A program made the translations under genes and the position numbers. The notes beneath the pieces were generated by a model that was given only the letters and a program-made list of their open reading frames with translations, did not search any database and had not been told where the DNA came from. Below are positions 34,975-43,903 of a stretch of DNA of 64,000 nt, in pieces (within the stretch, counting starts at the first letter, position 1; each line of letters starts with the position of its first letter). Source of the stretch: an uncultured Clostridia bacterium (GTDB taxonomy: Bacteria; Bacillota; Clostridia; Oscillospirales; Acutalibacteraceae); the NCBI GenBank assembly GCA_937898625.1, contig CALEJF010000006.1, forward strand, positions 1-64,000. Reading direction: 5' to 3'.

Positions 34975-35664
34975 TTATACCTTTTCGCCAGTAGTTGCTT
35001 TTACAATGTCTTTAAAAATCGCTCTGTGGGAGTTTGAAATATATTTGTCAACATGGAGTGAACCGAAATACCATTTTCTGAATTTACAGTCATTTGAAAG
35101 TTCCTCAAAGTATGCATTAAGTGCACTTACACGGAATTCGTTAGGGTCATTGAGATTTAGAAAATTCTTAACTTTAAGAGGTGGCTCGTGAGTTACAATA
35201 ATGTCAATATCATATCCTGCTACCTCAAGATTTTCTGCACCTTCTAAAAGTTCTTCCTGTGTTGGAATTTCGTCCTTTGACCAAGCGTTCACATCCCTAC
35301 GGATATCGATATCAGAACTTTCTCCACCGCCCATAGTGAAAATTTTTCTGCCTTCAATTTCATAAACCTGACCACGCATTAGGTGATAGAGATTACCGAA
35401 GATTTTATGAACTTTACCACCATTCCACTGACTGATTTCATAATTATTAAGTAAATCAAAATTCTCGTGAGTACCGTCGATAAAACAGATATTATATTTT
35501 CTTTTGCCCAAGGACATAAGATAATTCTGCTCAGCATTACTGTTGTCCCATAAAAAACCGAAATCGCCGCAGACAATAAGGGTGTCCCCCTCATTCAGGT
35601 GTCTTAATTTGAATGGTGAAAGACGTTTTTTGTCGCCGTGCATATCTCCTGTAATATAAATCAT
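34975..35664 (-). CDS. calcineurin-like metallophosphoesterase
   Basis: Cytoplasmic metal-dependent phosphoesterase of 229 residues. Metal motifs are GDMHGD at 6-11, GDFGFLWD near 31-38, a GTHEN motif near 58 (in place of GNHE) and IVTHEPP near 153. The start at 35664 (MIYITGD) was chosen because AAAGGAA lies upstream and the fold begins there; a longer frame to 35718 has no conserved residues. The substrate is unknown. It is divergent from the carboxypeptidase gene. Confidence 0.85.
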   Translation of the reverse strand: MIYITGDMHGDKKRLSPFKLRHLNEGDTLIVCGDFGFLWDNSNAEQNYLMSLGKRKYNICFIDGTHENFDLLNNYEISQWNGGKVHKIFGNLYHLMRGQVYEIEGRKIFTMGGGESSDIDIRRDVNAWSKDEIPTQEELLEGAENLEVAGYDIDIIVTHEPPLKVKNFLNLNDPNEFRVSALNAYFEELSNDCKFRKWYFGSLHVDKYISNSHRAIFKDIVKATTGEKV

Positions 35665-35788
35665 TTTAATATTCGTTCCTTTTACAATTTTTTTCTTTTC
35701 TGTATTGGATATTGCCATTATTTGTGTTATACTTTATTGTGTATACTTATTATATACTTTTGGAAAGATTTTTCAAGTAGGTGATTTT

Positions 35789-37126
35789 GTGAAAAAAGTT
35801 ATATCAGTAATTCTTGTTGCTGTTATTATATTATCAACTTTTTCTATCGGTGCAAGTGCATCATTTAATTCTCTTTTAGAAACAGAAGCAGACATTGTGT
35901 TGCTTATAAACACGGATACTGAAACTGTTATTCTTGACAAAAATGCAGACAAACGCTCTGCTCCTGCATCCCTTACAAAAATTGTTACTTGTATGCTCGT
36001 TTTGGAAAATTGTAGTGACTTATCTACAATGGTTACCTGTAAACGAGAGAGTCTTAATGGTCTTTATGAGCAGAATGCTGCCACAGCAGGAATTCTTGCA
36101 GGTGAAACACTTTCTGTCAAAGATTTGCTTTATTGTCTTATGTTGCCATCTGCCGCCGATGCTGCAAATATTCTTGCAGATTATATTGGTAACGGAATCG
36201 ATAATTTTGTGGTTATGATGAACGAATTTGTTGCTAAACTTGGATGTGAAAACACAAAATTCTATAATGCACATGGTCTTGACACAGACCCTAATGCCTA
36301 TACAACAGCAAATGACCTTTACAAAATCACAAAATACGCTTTACAAAATCCTACTTTTAAGGAAATCACAAGTACACCAAGATATGATGTTAAGCCTACT
36401 GAAAAATATCCCCACACAAGATACCTTCATAACACAAACAAAATGATGAATCCCGGAATCCCTGACTATTATTGCGACGCAGTTTCAGGCGTTAAAACAG
36501 GTACAACTGATGCAGCTGGTCGTTGTGTTATTACAACAGCATCCCGTGATGGATATAATTATCTTCTTATTGTTATGGGTGCTCCGCAATACGACATTGA
36601 TAACGACGGTGTTGAGGAAAATGTTGCTTTTACAGAAAGCAAAAAAATCTACAACTGGGCATTTGACAACATTGAACTTACAAAGGTAACGGATAAAACG
36701 GATGTTATAACTGTTGTTGATGTTCAGTATAACAGCAAGATTGACCATTTAAGATTAGTACCCAAAGAAGAAATCTCTGCTCTTGTGCCATTAGGCACAC
36801 AGTCAGGCAGTCTTGTAACCCGCCCCATTGAAAGCGAAACACCAAAGGTGGTTTCTGCCCCAATTAAAAAAGGTGAAGTTATAGGAAAAGCCGAGGTGCT
36901 TTACGGAGAAGATATTGTTGCAACAGTTGACCTTGTTGCGGCAGAAGATATTGACCTTAATATTTTCCTGCTCATTATCGGCAGTATAAAAAATATACTT
37001 TCAACAACCGTTTTTAAGGTGTTGTTTGTTATTCTTGCCGTCCTTGTGATTATATATATTCTCCTTATAATCCGCAGAAATAAAATCAGAGCGAAACGAA
37101 AGAAAATCAGAATGATAAAGGGTTGA
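35789..37126 (+). CDS. D-alanyl-D-alanine carboxypeptidase (DacF/PBP5-like)
   Basis: Low-molecular-weight penicillin-binding protein that trims stem peptides of peptidoglycan, outside the membrane. The start is GTG 35789 with AGTAGGTG upstream, which puts a normal signal peptide (1-24) at the N-terminus. The active-site SLTK (about 62-65) and VKTGTT (about 234-239) are present. The second motif reads SAA (PSAADAAN) rather than SGN/SAN. A C-terminal beta domain and a membrane helix (about 405-430) with a basic tail complete the 445 residues. Confidence 0.92.
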   Translation: MKKVISVILVAVIILSTFSIGASASFNSLLETEADIVLLINTDTETVILDKNADKRSAPASLTKIVTCMLVLENCSDLSTMVTCKRESLNGLYEQNAATAGILAGETLSVKDLLYCLMLPSAADAANILADYIGNGIDNFVVMMNEFVAKLGCENTKFYNAHGLDTDPNAYTTANDLYKITKYALQNPTFKEITSTPRYDVKPTEKYPHTRYLHNTNKMMNPGIPDYYCDAVSGVKTGTTDAAGRCVITTASRDGYNYLLIVMGAPQYDIDNDGVEENVAFTESKKIYNWAFDNIELTKVTDKTDVITVVDVQYNSKIDHLRLVPKEEISALVPLGTQSGSLVTRPIESETPKVVSAPIKKGEVIGKAEVLYGEDIVATVDLVAAEDIDLNIFLLIIGSIKNILSTTVFKVLFVILAVLVIIYILLIIRRNKIRAKRKKIRMIKG

Positions 37127-37133
37127 TTTTAAT

Positions 37134-38114
37134 ATGAAACTTTCTTTAATAATTCCTTGCTACAATGAGCAGGATAACATATTTCCGTTTTTCAAGGACA
37201 CTGTAACTGCATTTCAGGAAATGCCGAGGGATATTAAATCCTTTGAGTTTATCTTTGTAAACGATGGTAGCACGGACTCAACGAGTCAAAAATTAAAAGA
37301 ACTTCACACATCATATTCTTCCTATGTTTCCGTTGTTGAGTTATCTCGCAATTTTGGAAAAGAAGCTGCTATGTATGCGGGACTTCGCCATGCAAAAGGT
37401 GATTTTGTAACAATTATTGATGCAGATTTGCAACAACGCCCGGAAATCGTTGTGGAAATGGTAAAACATTTACTCCAAAACGAAGATTGTGATATGGTTG
37501 CTGCTTATCAGGATAAACGACGCGAAAGCAAGTTTATGTCATTTATGAAAAAATGCTTCTATAAGTGCATTAACAAGACAAGTGACATTGAATTTTTCCA
37601 AGGGGCAAGTGATTTCAGAACATTCAGAAGATGTGTCTGTGATGCCATTCTCAATTTACCTGAATATTATCGTTTTTCAAAGGGTATTTTCGCGTGGATT
37701 GGGTTTAACACATATTATCTTCCGTATATTGCAGAGGAAAGATATTCAGGGGAGTCTAAATGGTCATTCTTTAAATTCGTTAAATACGCGCTTGACGGTA
37801 TTATTGCCTTTACAACTCTTCCTTTAAAAATTGCAACAGGCGCAGGAATATTCACTTTTCTCGCATCCATCCTCTATATGATTATCGTTATTATTCAAAA
37901 ACTTTTCTTTGGCGTGGATGTACCGGGATATGCAACTATTGTTGTGCTTATTCTTTTCCTTGGGGGCTTACAACTTTTACTTTTAGGTATTGTAGGCGAA
38001 TATCTTGCTCGCACCTATATTCAAGGGAAGAATCGTCCGGTTTACATTGAAAAAAATGTATTGAAAGCAAAAGAAAAGATGGTTTACGATGAAGAGGATT
38101 ACAAGTCTTTATAA
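37134..38114 (+). CDS. family 2 glycosyltransferase (GtrB/DPM-like)
   Basis: Membrane glycosyltransferase that loads a sugar on undecaprenyl phosphate. The GT2 fold starts with LSLIIPCYNEQDNI; FVNDGSTDST (near 42) and DADLQQRPE (near 97) hold the nucleotide/metal site. Two helices at about 235-260 and 270-295 anchor it. The length of 326 residues is typical of the GtrB/YfdH/YkcC group. The GtrA-type gene overlaps its 3' end by 26 bases, the classical partner of this enzyme, so the pair probably modifies a wall polymer or teichoic acid. Confidence 0.93.
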   Translation: MKLSLIIPCYNEQDNIFPFFKDTVTAFQEMPRDIKSFEFIFVNDGSTDSTSQKLKELHTSYSSYVSVVELSRNFGKEAAMYAGLRHAKGDFVTIIDADLQQRPEIVVEMVKHLLQNEDCDMVAAYQDKRRESKFMSFMKKCFYKCINKTSDIEFFQGASDFRTFRRCVCDAILNLPEYYRFSKGIFAWIGFNTYYLPYIAEERYSGESKWSFFKFVKYALDGIIAFTTLPLKIATGAGIFTFLASILYMIIVIIQKLFFGVDVPGYATIVVLILFLGGLQLLLLGIVGEYLARTYIQGKNRPVYIEKNVLKAKEKMVYDEEDYKSL

Positions 38115-38511
38115 AAAGCACAAAGAGATTATCAATTACCTGATTGTTGGTGGGCTTACTACCATTGTGAGTATGACACTTTTCTATGGTAGCACTCTTA
38201 CTTTCCTTGATGGTAATGATGCTTTTGAGTTGCAGGTGGCAAATGTAATTTCCTGGGTTGGGTCAGTTGCGTTTTCCTATGTAGCAAACAGAATATTTGT
38301 CTTTGAAAGTAAAAATCCAAAAATCATCAAAGAGGTAGTTTCGTTTGTTTCTTCAAGAGTGCTTACTCTCCTTATGGATATGGGTACAATGTTTGTGCTT
38401 TCAACCCTTTTACACATAAATTATAATTTTTCAAAAATCGTTGCTATGGTGTTAGTCACAGTGGGAAATTATGTGATAAGCAAGGTTTTTGTTTTTAAAA
38501 AAGGAAAATAA
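38089..38511 (+). CDS. GtrA-family membrane protein
   Basis: Small protein of 140 residues with four predicted membrane helices. The family pattern is visible: YLIVGGLTTIVSM near 17-29 and SYVANRIFVFES near 64-75. GtrA-like proteins are thought to flip or present the lipid-linked sugar made by the GT2 partner. The start lies within the glycosyltransferase gene, and a GAAGAGGA sequence just before it acts as ribosome site. Translation is likely coupled. Confidence 0.9.
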   Translation: MKRITSLYKKHKEIINYLIVGGLTTIVSMTLFYGSTLTFLDGNDAFELQVANVISWVGSVAFSYVANRIFVFESKNPKIIKEVVSFVSSRVLTLLMDMGTMFVLSTLLHINYNFSKIVAMVLVTVGNYVISKVFVFKKGK

Positions 38512-38526
38512 AACAGGGGGATTTTT

Positions 38527-40113
38527 ATGAGCAACGCTATCAAAAGAGCAGAAAACCCAAAAGATATTGGTATATCTGCAAAAGTTGTTAATGAGTTTTT
38601 ATCCGATGCTAAAAAAATAGGATATGAATTTCATAGCCTTATGGTCATTCGTCACGGTAAAGTGGGTGTTGAATGGTATAATGAGCCATATAACAAGGAT
38701 ACTCCACAATCCGTTTATTCTATCAGCAAGTCATTTACATCAACTGCAATCGGCTTTGCAATAAACGAAGGACTTATATCCCTTGACACAAAGCTTGTGG
38801 ATGTTTTTACTGATTATCCACCAAAGAAGGCAGATTCCCGTTTTGATAAACTGACTGTCAGAAATCTTTTGAGAATGTCATCGGGTAAACAACCAAGTTT
38901 CCTTTCAGACAAAGGAAAAGTTGACTGGATTGAAGATTACATAAATTCTCCTTGGGTTTTTGAGCCGGGCGAAAGATTTTTATATATCAACGAGAATATT
39001 TTTATGCTCTCTGCAATAATCAACCGTGTTACGGGTATGAGTATGAGAGAATATTTAAAACCTCGTCTTTTTGAGCCACTTGGAATTGATTTTCCATTCT
39101 GGGAAACTGACCGAAAAGGTGTTGAGGCAGGCGGTTGGGGGCTTTATCTTAAAACAGAGGATATTGCAAAACTCATTCTCTGCTATCAACAAAAGGGTAA
39201 ATATAATGGTGTTCAGGTTATTCCTGAGGAATGGGTTGCTGAGGCGACAAAAAAACAAATAGGTAATGATTATAATCGTCCGGGTACAGATGCTTCCTTT
39301 GGATACGGTTATTGCTTCTGGAAAAATAGTATTGACGAGGATTCTTTCCGTGCTGACGGAATGTTTTCACAATTTGGTATTGGTATTCCAAAGTATGATG
39401 CAGTTGTTGTATTGACCTCTGCCGTTACTGACGAAACAGGCTGTCTTGAATATCTTTTCAAGTATTTTCCACGGGCATTTGAGGAAACAGACCGGGAAGA
39501 AAAAGAAATTGAAAACACTAGTGTTGAACCACTTTTCAAAAGTGACCGTGCAGAATTGGAAGATGTTATCCGCGACAGATATATCACATTCCGCAAGAAG
39601 CTTCTTCTTAACCTTACAGGCTTTCAGGTGAGTGTTTTACCAATGGCAGTTACATATATGCTTACGGACAAGCCCGGCAATATTGATATGGTTAAGTTTG
39701 ATTTTGGCGACAAGGAATGTACAATGGAATGGACAGAGGGTACTGAAACCAATAAAATCGCATTGGGACTTGACGGCAGATATAGATATTCTAAAATCAC
39801 TCTTGGTAAGATTGATTTTACTGTTTGTGCTAACGCTTTCTGGCTTGATGACGAGAGCCTTTTAGTGACAATCCGTCCTATTCAGACTGTTGCAAAACGC
39901 TCACTCATTTTTGAATTTAAGCCAAAGGACAAGGTTATAATGATTCCGTCAAGTACACCAACGGGCGGAGAAATTCTTAACAATCTTACAGGCTTCTTTG
40001 AGCAGATGATACCTAATAAGGTAATTCTCAGTTTGTTTTTAAAGGTAATGTCATTCGGCCCAAAACTGTTGGAACCAAAGCATTATGGCAAGTTTATAGA
40101 TAAGAAGAAATAA
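38527..40113 (+). CDS. class C beta-lactamase-fold serine hydrolase
   Basis: Protein of 528 residues with a penicillin-binding/beta-lactamase domain at about 25-330: catalytic SISKSF (SxxK, near 67-72) and YINEN (YxN, near 158). The C-terminal 180 residues form a beta-rich lipocalin-like domain seen in some family members. There is no signal peptide, so it is unlikely to be a periplasmic beta-lactamase; esterase or D-amino-acid peptidase activity is more likely. GGGGG lies upstream of the start. It follows gtrA by 15 bases. Confidence 0.87.
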   Translation: MSNAIKRAENPKDIGISAKVVNEFLSDAKKIGYEFHSLMVIRHGKVGVEWYNEPYNKDTPQSVYSISKSFTSTAIGFAINEGLISLDTKLVDVFTDYPPKKADSRFDKLTVRNLLRMSSGKQPSFLSDKGKVDWIEDYINSPWVFEPGERFLYINENIFMLSAIINRVTGMSMREYLKPRLFEPLGIDFPFWETDRKGVEAGGWGLYLKTEDIAKLILCYQQKGKYNGVQVIPEEWVAEATKKQIGNDYNRPGTDASFGYGYCFWKNSIDEDSFRADGMFSQFGIGIPKYDAVVVLTSAVTDETGCLEYLFKYFPRAFEETDREEKEIENTSVEPLFKSDRAELEDVIRDRYITFRKKLLLNLTGFQVSVLPMAVTYMLTDKPGNIDMVKFDFGDKECTMEWTEGTETNKIALGLDGRYRYSKITLGKIDFTVCANAFWLDDESLLVTIRPIQTVAKRSLIFEFKPKDKVIMIPSSTPTGGEILNNLTGFFEQMIPNKVILSLFLKVMSFGPKLLEPKHYGKFIDKKK

Positions 40114-40116
40114 AAC

Positions 40117-40159
40117 AAAAGACCGTAATTCGGAAATTCATCCGTTTTACGGTCTTTTT
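40117..40159. terminator. bidirectional terminator between convergent genes
   Basis: AAAAGACCGTAA at 40117-40128 pairs with TTACGGTCTTTT at 40147-40158, and an inner CGGA/TCCG stem supports it. Confidence 0.92.
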
Positions 40160-40752
40160 CATTCACTAAAAAATTCGTTTTCAACTTCTGCACACAAGTA
40201 ATGATAAACAGGCAAATGATACTCTTGAATTTCAAAAGTTTTTGCAGATGGAACGCAGATTGTGACATCTGCTATAATTTTTGCCTTTCCGCCGTCGTTG
40301 CCTGTGAGAGCAACTGTTTTAATGCCCATTTCCTTTGCAAGTTTTAGAGCATTAACAATATTTACGGAATTTCCCGAAGTTGTAATTGCAAAGAGCAAAT
40401 CGTTTTCTCTGCCGTAGCCATAAACCTGCTGTGCGAAAATATAATCAGGATTACAGTCGTTGTTAAAAGCAGTAATTAATGCAGTTTGACTACAAAGGGA
40501 AATGGCAGGTAATGCACCTTGCAGATTTTCCTTCATTTCTTGTGAAAGTCTTTCGTCACTTATCTTTCTTTTAGAAAGAAAGCCTTTCATAAGCTCGCCC
40601 ACAATGTGTTCGCTGTCCGAGGCACTTCCTCCATTACCACACACAAGGATTTTTCCGTCCTTCTTGTAGGTATGAACCATTAGTTTTATTGCCTTTTCAA
40701 TATCCGCTTTGCAACATTCAAGTTGGGGATACCTTTCAAAAATATATTCCAT
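40159..40752 (-). CDS. SIS-domain phosphoheptose isomerase-like protein
   Basis: GmhA family: isomerises sedoheptulose-7-phosphate to glycero-manno-heptose-7-phosphate. The SIS signature VCGNGGSASDSEH is near 37-49, and TTSGNSVNI, ENDLLFAI and LTGNDGG follow as in GmhA. The length of 197 residues matches. No heptose kinase or adenylyltransferase gene is nearby, and Gram-positives lack classical LPS, so the sugar may feed a wall glycan or be another ketose phosphate. It ends an operon with the HAD and lipase-fusion genes. Confidence 0.85.
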   Translation of the reverse strand: MEYIFERYPQLECCKADIEKAIKLMVHTYKKDGKILVCGNGGSASDSEHIVGELMKGFLSKRKISDERLSQEMKENLQGALPAISLCSQTALITAFNNDCNPDYIFAQQVYGYGRENDLLFAITTSGNSVNIVNALKLAKEMGIKTVALTGNDGGKAKIIADVTICVPSAKTFEIQEYHLPVYHYLCAEVENEFFSE

Positions 40753-40763
40753 ACCTCTACCTC

Positions 40764-41717
40764 TTATTCAAATAGTTTGAGGAGATTTTCATTTGTAAAA
40801 TCTTCAATAATTATATTTGTACCAATTCTCTTGTGCAAATCTTTTTGATATACTGCATTTTCTGGCAAACGGCTTATAACTATTGCCCCTATTTCCACTC
40901 CTGCCTGAATTTCGGCACGACCATCACCTATAACAAGGATATTTTTGGGATTGATGCCCATTTCTTTGATTAACTCTTTCATAACGGCATCCTTTGGTTT
41001 CTTTTCAGTCCAGGTTGAGCCGATAATGTCTTCGACTAATTCGTCTTTACCGATTTTATATCCAAGAGCTTCAACCTCCTCGTGCATTCCCATGCCCTTT
41101 TCTACCACAGCGCCTGTGATAAAATAGTTTTTAACACCCTTGTCCTTTAAAAACTGTAAAAATTCCGGAGAGCCATTAACCTGAAATGCCTTTGGGTTTT
41201 CCCTTGCAAGTAAAAGGTTTTTATCCCTGCAAAAGCCGTTCAAGACGGTTTCATAAAGTTTAAAAAGTCTTGGGGTCTGTATTTTAAGCATCTCGCCCAT
41301 TTCTGCAGTTTCAGGCAAATCGTCGTAATACTCTTCGCCATTGTTGATTCTGTTAATTATCTGCGAATTGGTTTGTGCGTTACATTTGACTCTTATTTTT
41401 CCTTCTTCAACAGCCCTGCGAATTGCCCACTCCATTTGTGTCAGGGCAGAAAGTCCCGCTGATTCAGTGCAAAAACTATCTGTTTCAGGGAGTTTCTTTG
41501 TCCCTGCAAGGGAAATAAGCCTTTGAGCATTTTCATAGCTGTCAAAATCCTCGGGCAAACCATTTTCTATAACATCATAAAGGCAAATGCTCATTACAGG
41601 AGGCCAGTCACGAATAAGTGAATGTGTGCCGTCAATATCGTGAAAAGCATATTGAATTTTCCTGCTTTCAAAATGGTTTATGACAATACTTGTATTTGTA
41701 TCACGAATTGTAAGCAT
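40764..41717 (-). CDS. HAD-superfamily hydrolase
   Basis: Phosphatase-type protein of 317 residues. The HAD nucleophile motif FHDIDGTHS is near 24-32. YFITGAVVEKG (near 204) fits motif II, and VIGDGRAEIQAG near the C-terminus (about 274) is motif IV. Between them lies a large helical cap. The substrate is unknown; its place between a SIS-type isomerase gene and the lipase-fusion gene suggests a sugar phosphate. Gaps to both neighbours are short (3 and 11 bases). Confidence 0.8.
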   Translation of the reverse strand: MLTIRDTNTSIVINHFESRKIQYAFHDIDGTHSLIRDWPPVMSICLYDVIENGLPEDFDSYENAQRLISLAGTKKLPETDSFCTESAGLSALTQMEWAIRRAVEEGKIRVKCNAQTNSQIINRINNGEEYYDDLPETAEMGEMLKIQTPRLFKLYETVLNGFCRDKNLLLARENPKAFQVNGSPEFLQFLKDKGVKNYFITGAVVEKGMGMHEEVEALGYKIGKDELVEDIIGSTWTEKKPKDAVMKELIKEMGINPKNILVIGDGRAEIQAGVEIGAIVISRLPENAVYQKDLHKRIGTNIIIEDFTNENLLKLFE

Positions 41718-41720
41718 ATT

Positions 41721-43298
41721 TTATCCTTTTAAACCATCTACCAATGTGATATGGTTCATATAAAACTCTCGTGTGGATTCCACATTTCCGTTCATACCAA
41801 TAGCAGTTCCGTGGTCACCTGTAAGTGTAGGGAATACATACCATTGTCCTTTTTCTATTTTTGTTTCCTCTGTAACATAATTTATGTATGCATCTTCTGA
41901 CGGATACTGTGCGGAAATAACATTTACTAGTCCGTCATTAGGAAGCCATTTTTCATCAATAACCACCTGTGCATCTGCTCGTTTATTGGTGTAAGCACCA
42001 ATCATTCCTGCAGGAACCATAAGAACACCCATTGTATCTTTTGTTGGTACTTGATTCCCAAAAACTGTTGCTTCAGTTGTTGTGCAGTATGCGTATGAAA
42101 AGTAATAAACCGAGTCAACAAGTTTTATCTTGCTGTTAAGTTCTTTTGCACCATGGGGTGACAAATCGTAAAAAGCATTATCTTTCCCGTTACCAAAACT
42201 ACCACTCACAAGCACACTTGTATTATGATTGTTTGCACTTATGCCAAAATGCTCCAGTTGAAAATCTAACAACTCTACATTTGAGATGCTACCAACTCCA
42301 TTTGCTGTGTACAGAAGATTTAAAGCCAACTCAATCATAGGTCCGTAATCAAGACAGTAGAAAAGCGTTGAGCCGTTATGAGGGGATGCAAGAGTGGTAA
42401 CACTATTTACATATTTTCCTTTTCCACCCTCAAAAAGTGGTGAACAGTCGTCAGGACTTGCCTGCTTTTCTGCCTCACTGCCATATTCAAGCAAACTTGT
42501 GAAAAGTCTTATGGTGTTTCCGCCAAAGGAATGGCCAATAAGATTAATTTTTGCTTTTTTGTCCCATCTTTCAACTAATGGTTCTGTATATGTTCTTCCA
42601 AAACGGGCGTGACCGTGTTCTTTACTGTGTGCCTCGCCATAGTCAACCTTTGTACCTGTTAATTGAGCAAAAAGCTCGCAGGCTCTGTCCCAGGCACTTG
42701 AGAATGGTCCTACAGTTGCCTCAACCACCTGAATATCCTGAGTGCGAAGGTATGCTGAAATACTGCCTGAGGATGAGCCCCAATAAGGTGCAACATCATT
42801 CATAGGTGCTTTTTCTCCCCAGCCACCCATTCCGTGCACGAGAACATAGGTGTATGGAACATCTTCTACCAATTCAGCAATTGGGTTTTTATCTTTGCCC
42901 GAAAAAGCGATAGCCACAATTCCAATAATAAGACAAAGAGCAACAGCAATAGAAACAAGTGTTTTCCAATTTGGCAATTTAAAGGTTTCTCTGTCCTTTT
43001 CCTCTTTTTGTTCTGATATTGGTGCAGTTGCGGGTTGAGCGTTTTCTAAAACAGTATTTTTATTGTAAACAACATCACCTGAACTAAGGGCAGAATTATT
43101 ACTTTCTCCCGTAAGCAGAAAATCTGCAGTAACGCCAAAAATTCTGCTCATAGCAAGAGCCTTGTCCGTGTCAGGAGTCGAAACCCCAGTTTCCCATTTT
43201 GAAACTGACTGTCGGGAAACACCTAATTGTTCTGCCAATTCTTCTTGGGAAAGACCTTTGCTTTTTCTCAATTCTGTTATTCGTTCACCCATATTCAT
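41721..43298 (-). CDS. fusion of XRE DNA-binding domain, membrane helix and family I.5-type lipase
   Basis: Residues 5-60 form a clear XRE/Cro helix-turn-helix (LSQEELAEQLGVSRQSVSKW). A linker and one membrane helix (about 113-133) follow. From about 148 to the end is a lipase like the Geobacillus/Staphylococcus family I.5 enzymes: VLVHGMGGW (152-160), the zinc-site pattern YGEAHSKEHGHARFGRTY (220-237), the nucleophile GHSFGG (Ser257), an acid in PNDGLVNV and a late His in GDHGTAIG. The predicted topology puts the DNA-binding domain inside and the enzyme outside. The start has GAGGTG upstream. No frameshift or stop separates the parts. Confidence 0.88.
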   Translation of the reverse strand: MNMGERITELRKSKGLSQEELAEQLGVSRQSVSKWETGVSTPDTDKALAMSRIFGVTADFLLTGESNNSALSSGDVVYNKNTVLENAQPATAPISEQKEEKDRETFKLPNWKTLVSIAVALCLIIGIVAIAFSGKDKNPIAELVEDVPYTYVLVHGMGGWGEKAPMNDVAPYWGSSSGSISAYLRTQDIQVVEATVGPFSSAWDRACELFAQLTGTKVDYGEAHSKEHGHARFGRTYTEPLVERWDKKAKINLIGHSFGGNTIRLFTSLLEYGSEAEKQASPDDCSPLFEGGKGKYVNSVTTLASPHNGSTLFYCLDYGPMIELALNLLYTANGVGSISNVELLDFQLEHFGISANNHNTSVLVSGSFGNGKDNAFYDLSPHGAKELNSKIKLVDSVYYFSYAYCTTTEATVFGNQVPTKDTMGVLMVPAGMIGAYTNKRADAQVVIDEKWLPNDGLVNVISAQYPSEDAYINYVTEETKIEKGQWYVFPTLTGDHGTAIGMNGNVESTREFYMNHITLVDGLKG

Positions 43299-43402
43299 TC
43301 ATTACACCTCGCATTCGGATTTCAAATATATTTTAGAACAAAAGCTTCATTTGTTCTACCAAGTTCAGTTTGAATTTTAAGATTCTTTATGTAAACTTTG
43401 GT

Positions 43403-43891
43403 TTACTTTTTAGGTGCATTTCGTTTTTTAGCAGTAATTTCAAGGGTGTCAATACGGATAATGCTCACAACGGTTGTCAACTTATCATCAAATGTAAAAT
43501 CCTTGTTCACTTGTGTTTTCATAAGTGTTGATAATGCTTTTTTCTTTTCTTCAACATCATCAACGAGGGTCGCAACGCCTCTGCCCATAATGGATGCGTA
43601 GGTGATGCCGTATTTACAAGCAACCTCACCTTCAAAAGGTGTAATGTCGCAACACATTTCAAAGAAAACCTTTGGGTTTTCCCTTAAAACATCAATTTTT
43701 CTGCCTCGTCTTGCACCGTGAAGATAGAGTGTGAGTTTTCCGTCAACCAATGTATAACCATAATTCATTGGTACAACATAAGGCTCGTCACCGTCTATCA
43801 TTCCAATGTGGACAACCTTTGATTTTTCAAGAATTTCTATAATTTCGTTAATATCTGTAACCTGTTGTTCTCTGCGTGTCATTCCGTTCAT
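43403..43891 (-). CDS. pyridoxamine-5'-phosphate-oxidase-like flavoprotein
   Basis: Split-barrel FMN-binding protein of 162 residues, of the type often called NimA-like or PPOX class. Residues 15-130 hold the barrel, with VVPMNYGY and LYLHGARRGRKID near the FMN phosphate site and MGRGVATLVDD later. The start at 43891 has AAAGGAG upstream. The reaction is unknown; members reduce nitro compounds or act on haem or flavin cofactors. It lies 12 bases after the upstream phosphatase gene. Confidence 0.85.
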   Translation of the reverse strand: MNGMTRREQQVTDINEIIEILEKSKVVHIGMIDGDEPYVVPMNYGYTLVDGKLTLYLHGARRGRKIDVLRENPKVFFEMCCDITPFEGEVACKYGITYASIMGRGVATLVDDVEEKKKALSTLMKTQVNKDFTFDDKLTTVVSIIRIDTLEITAKKRNAPKK

Positions 43892-43903
43892 AACAATACT
43901 CCT

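Noticed and set aside
35665..35718. N-terminal extension of the minus-strand phosphoesterase
   Set aside because: It overlaps the start region of the divergent carboxypeptidase frame and has no conserved residues; MIYITGD at 35664 is the natural start.
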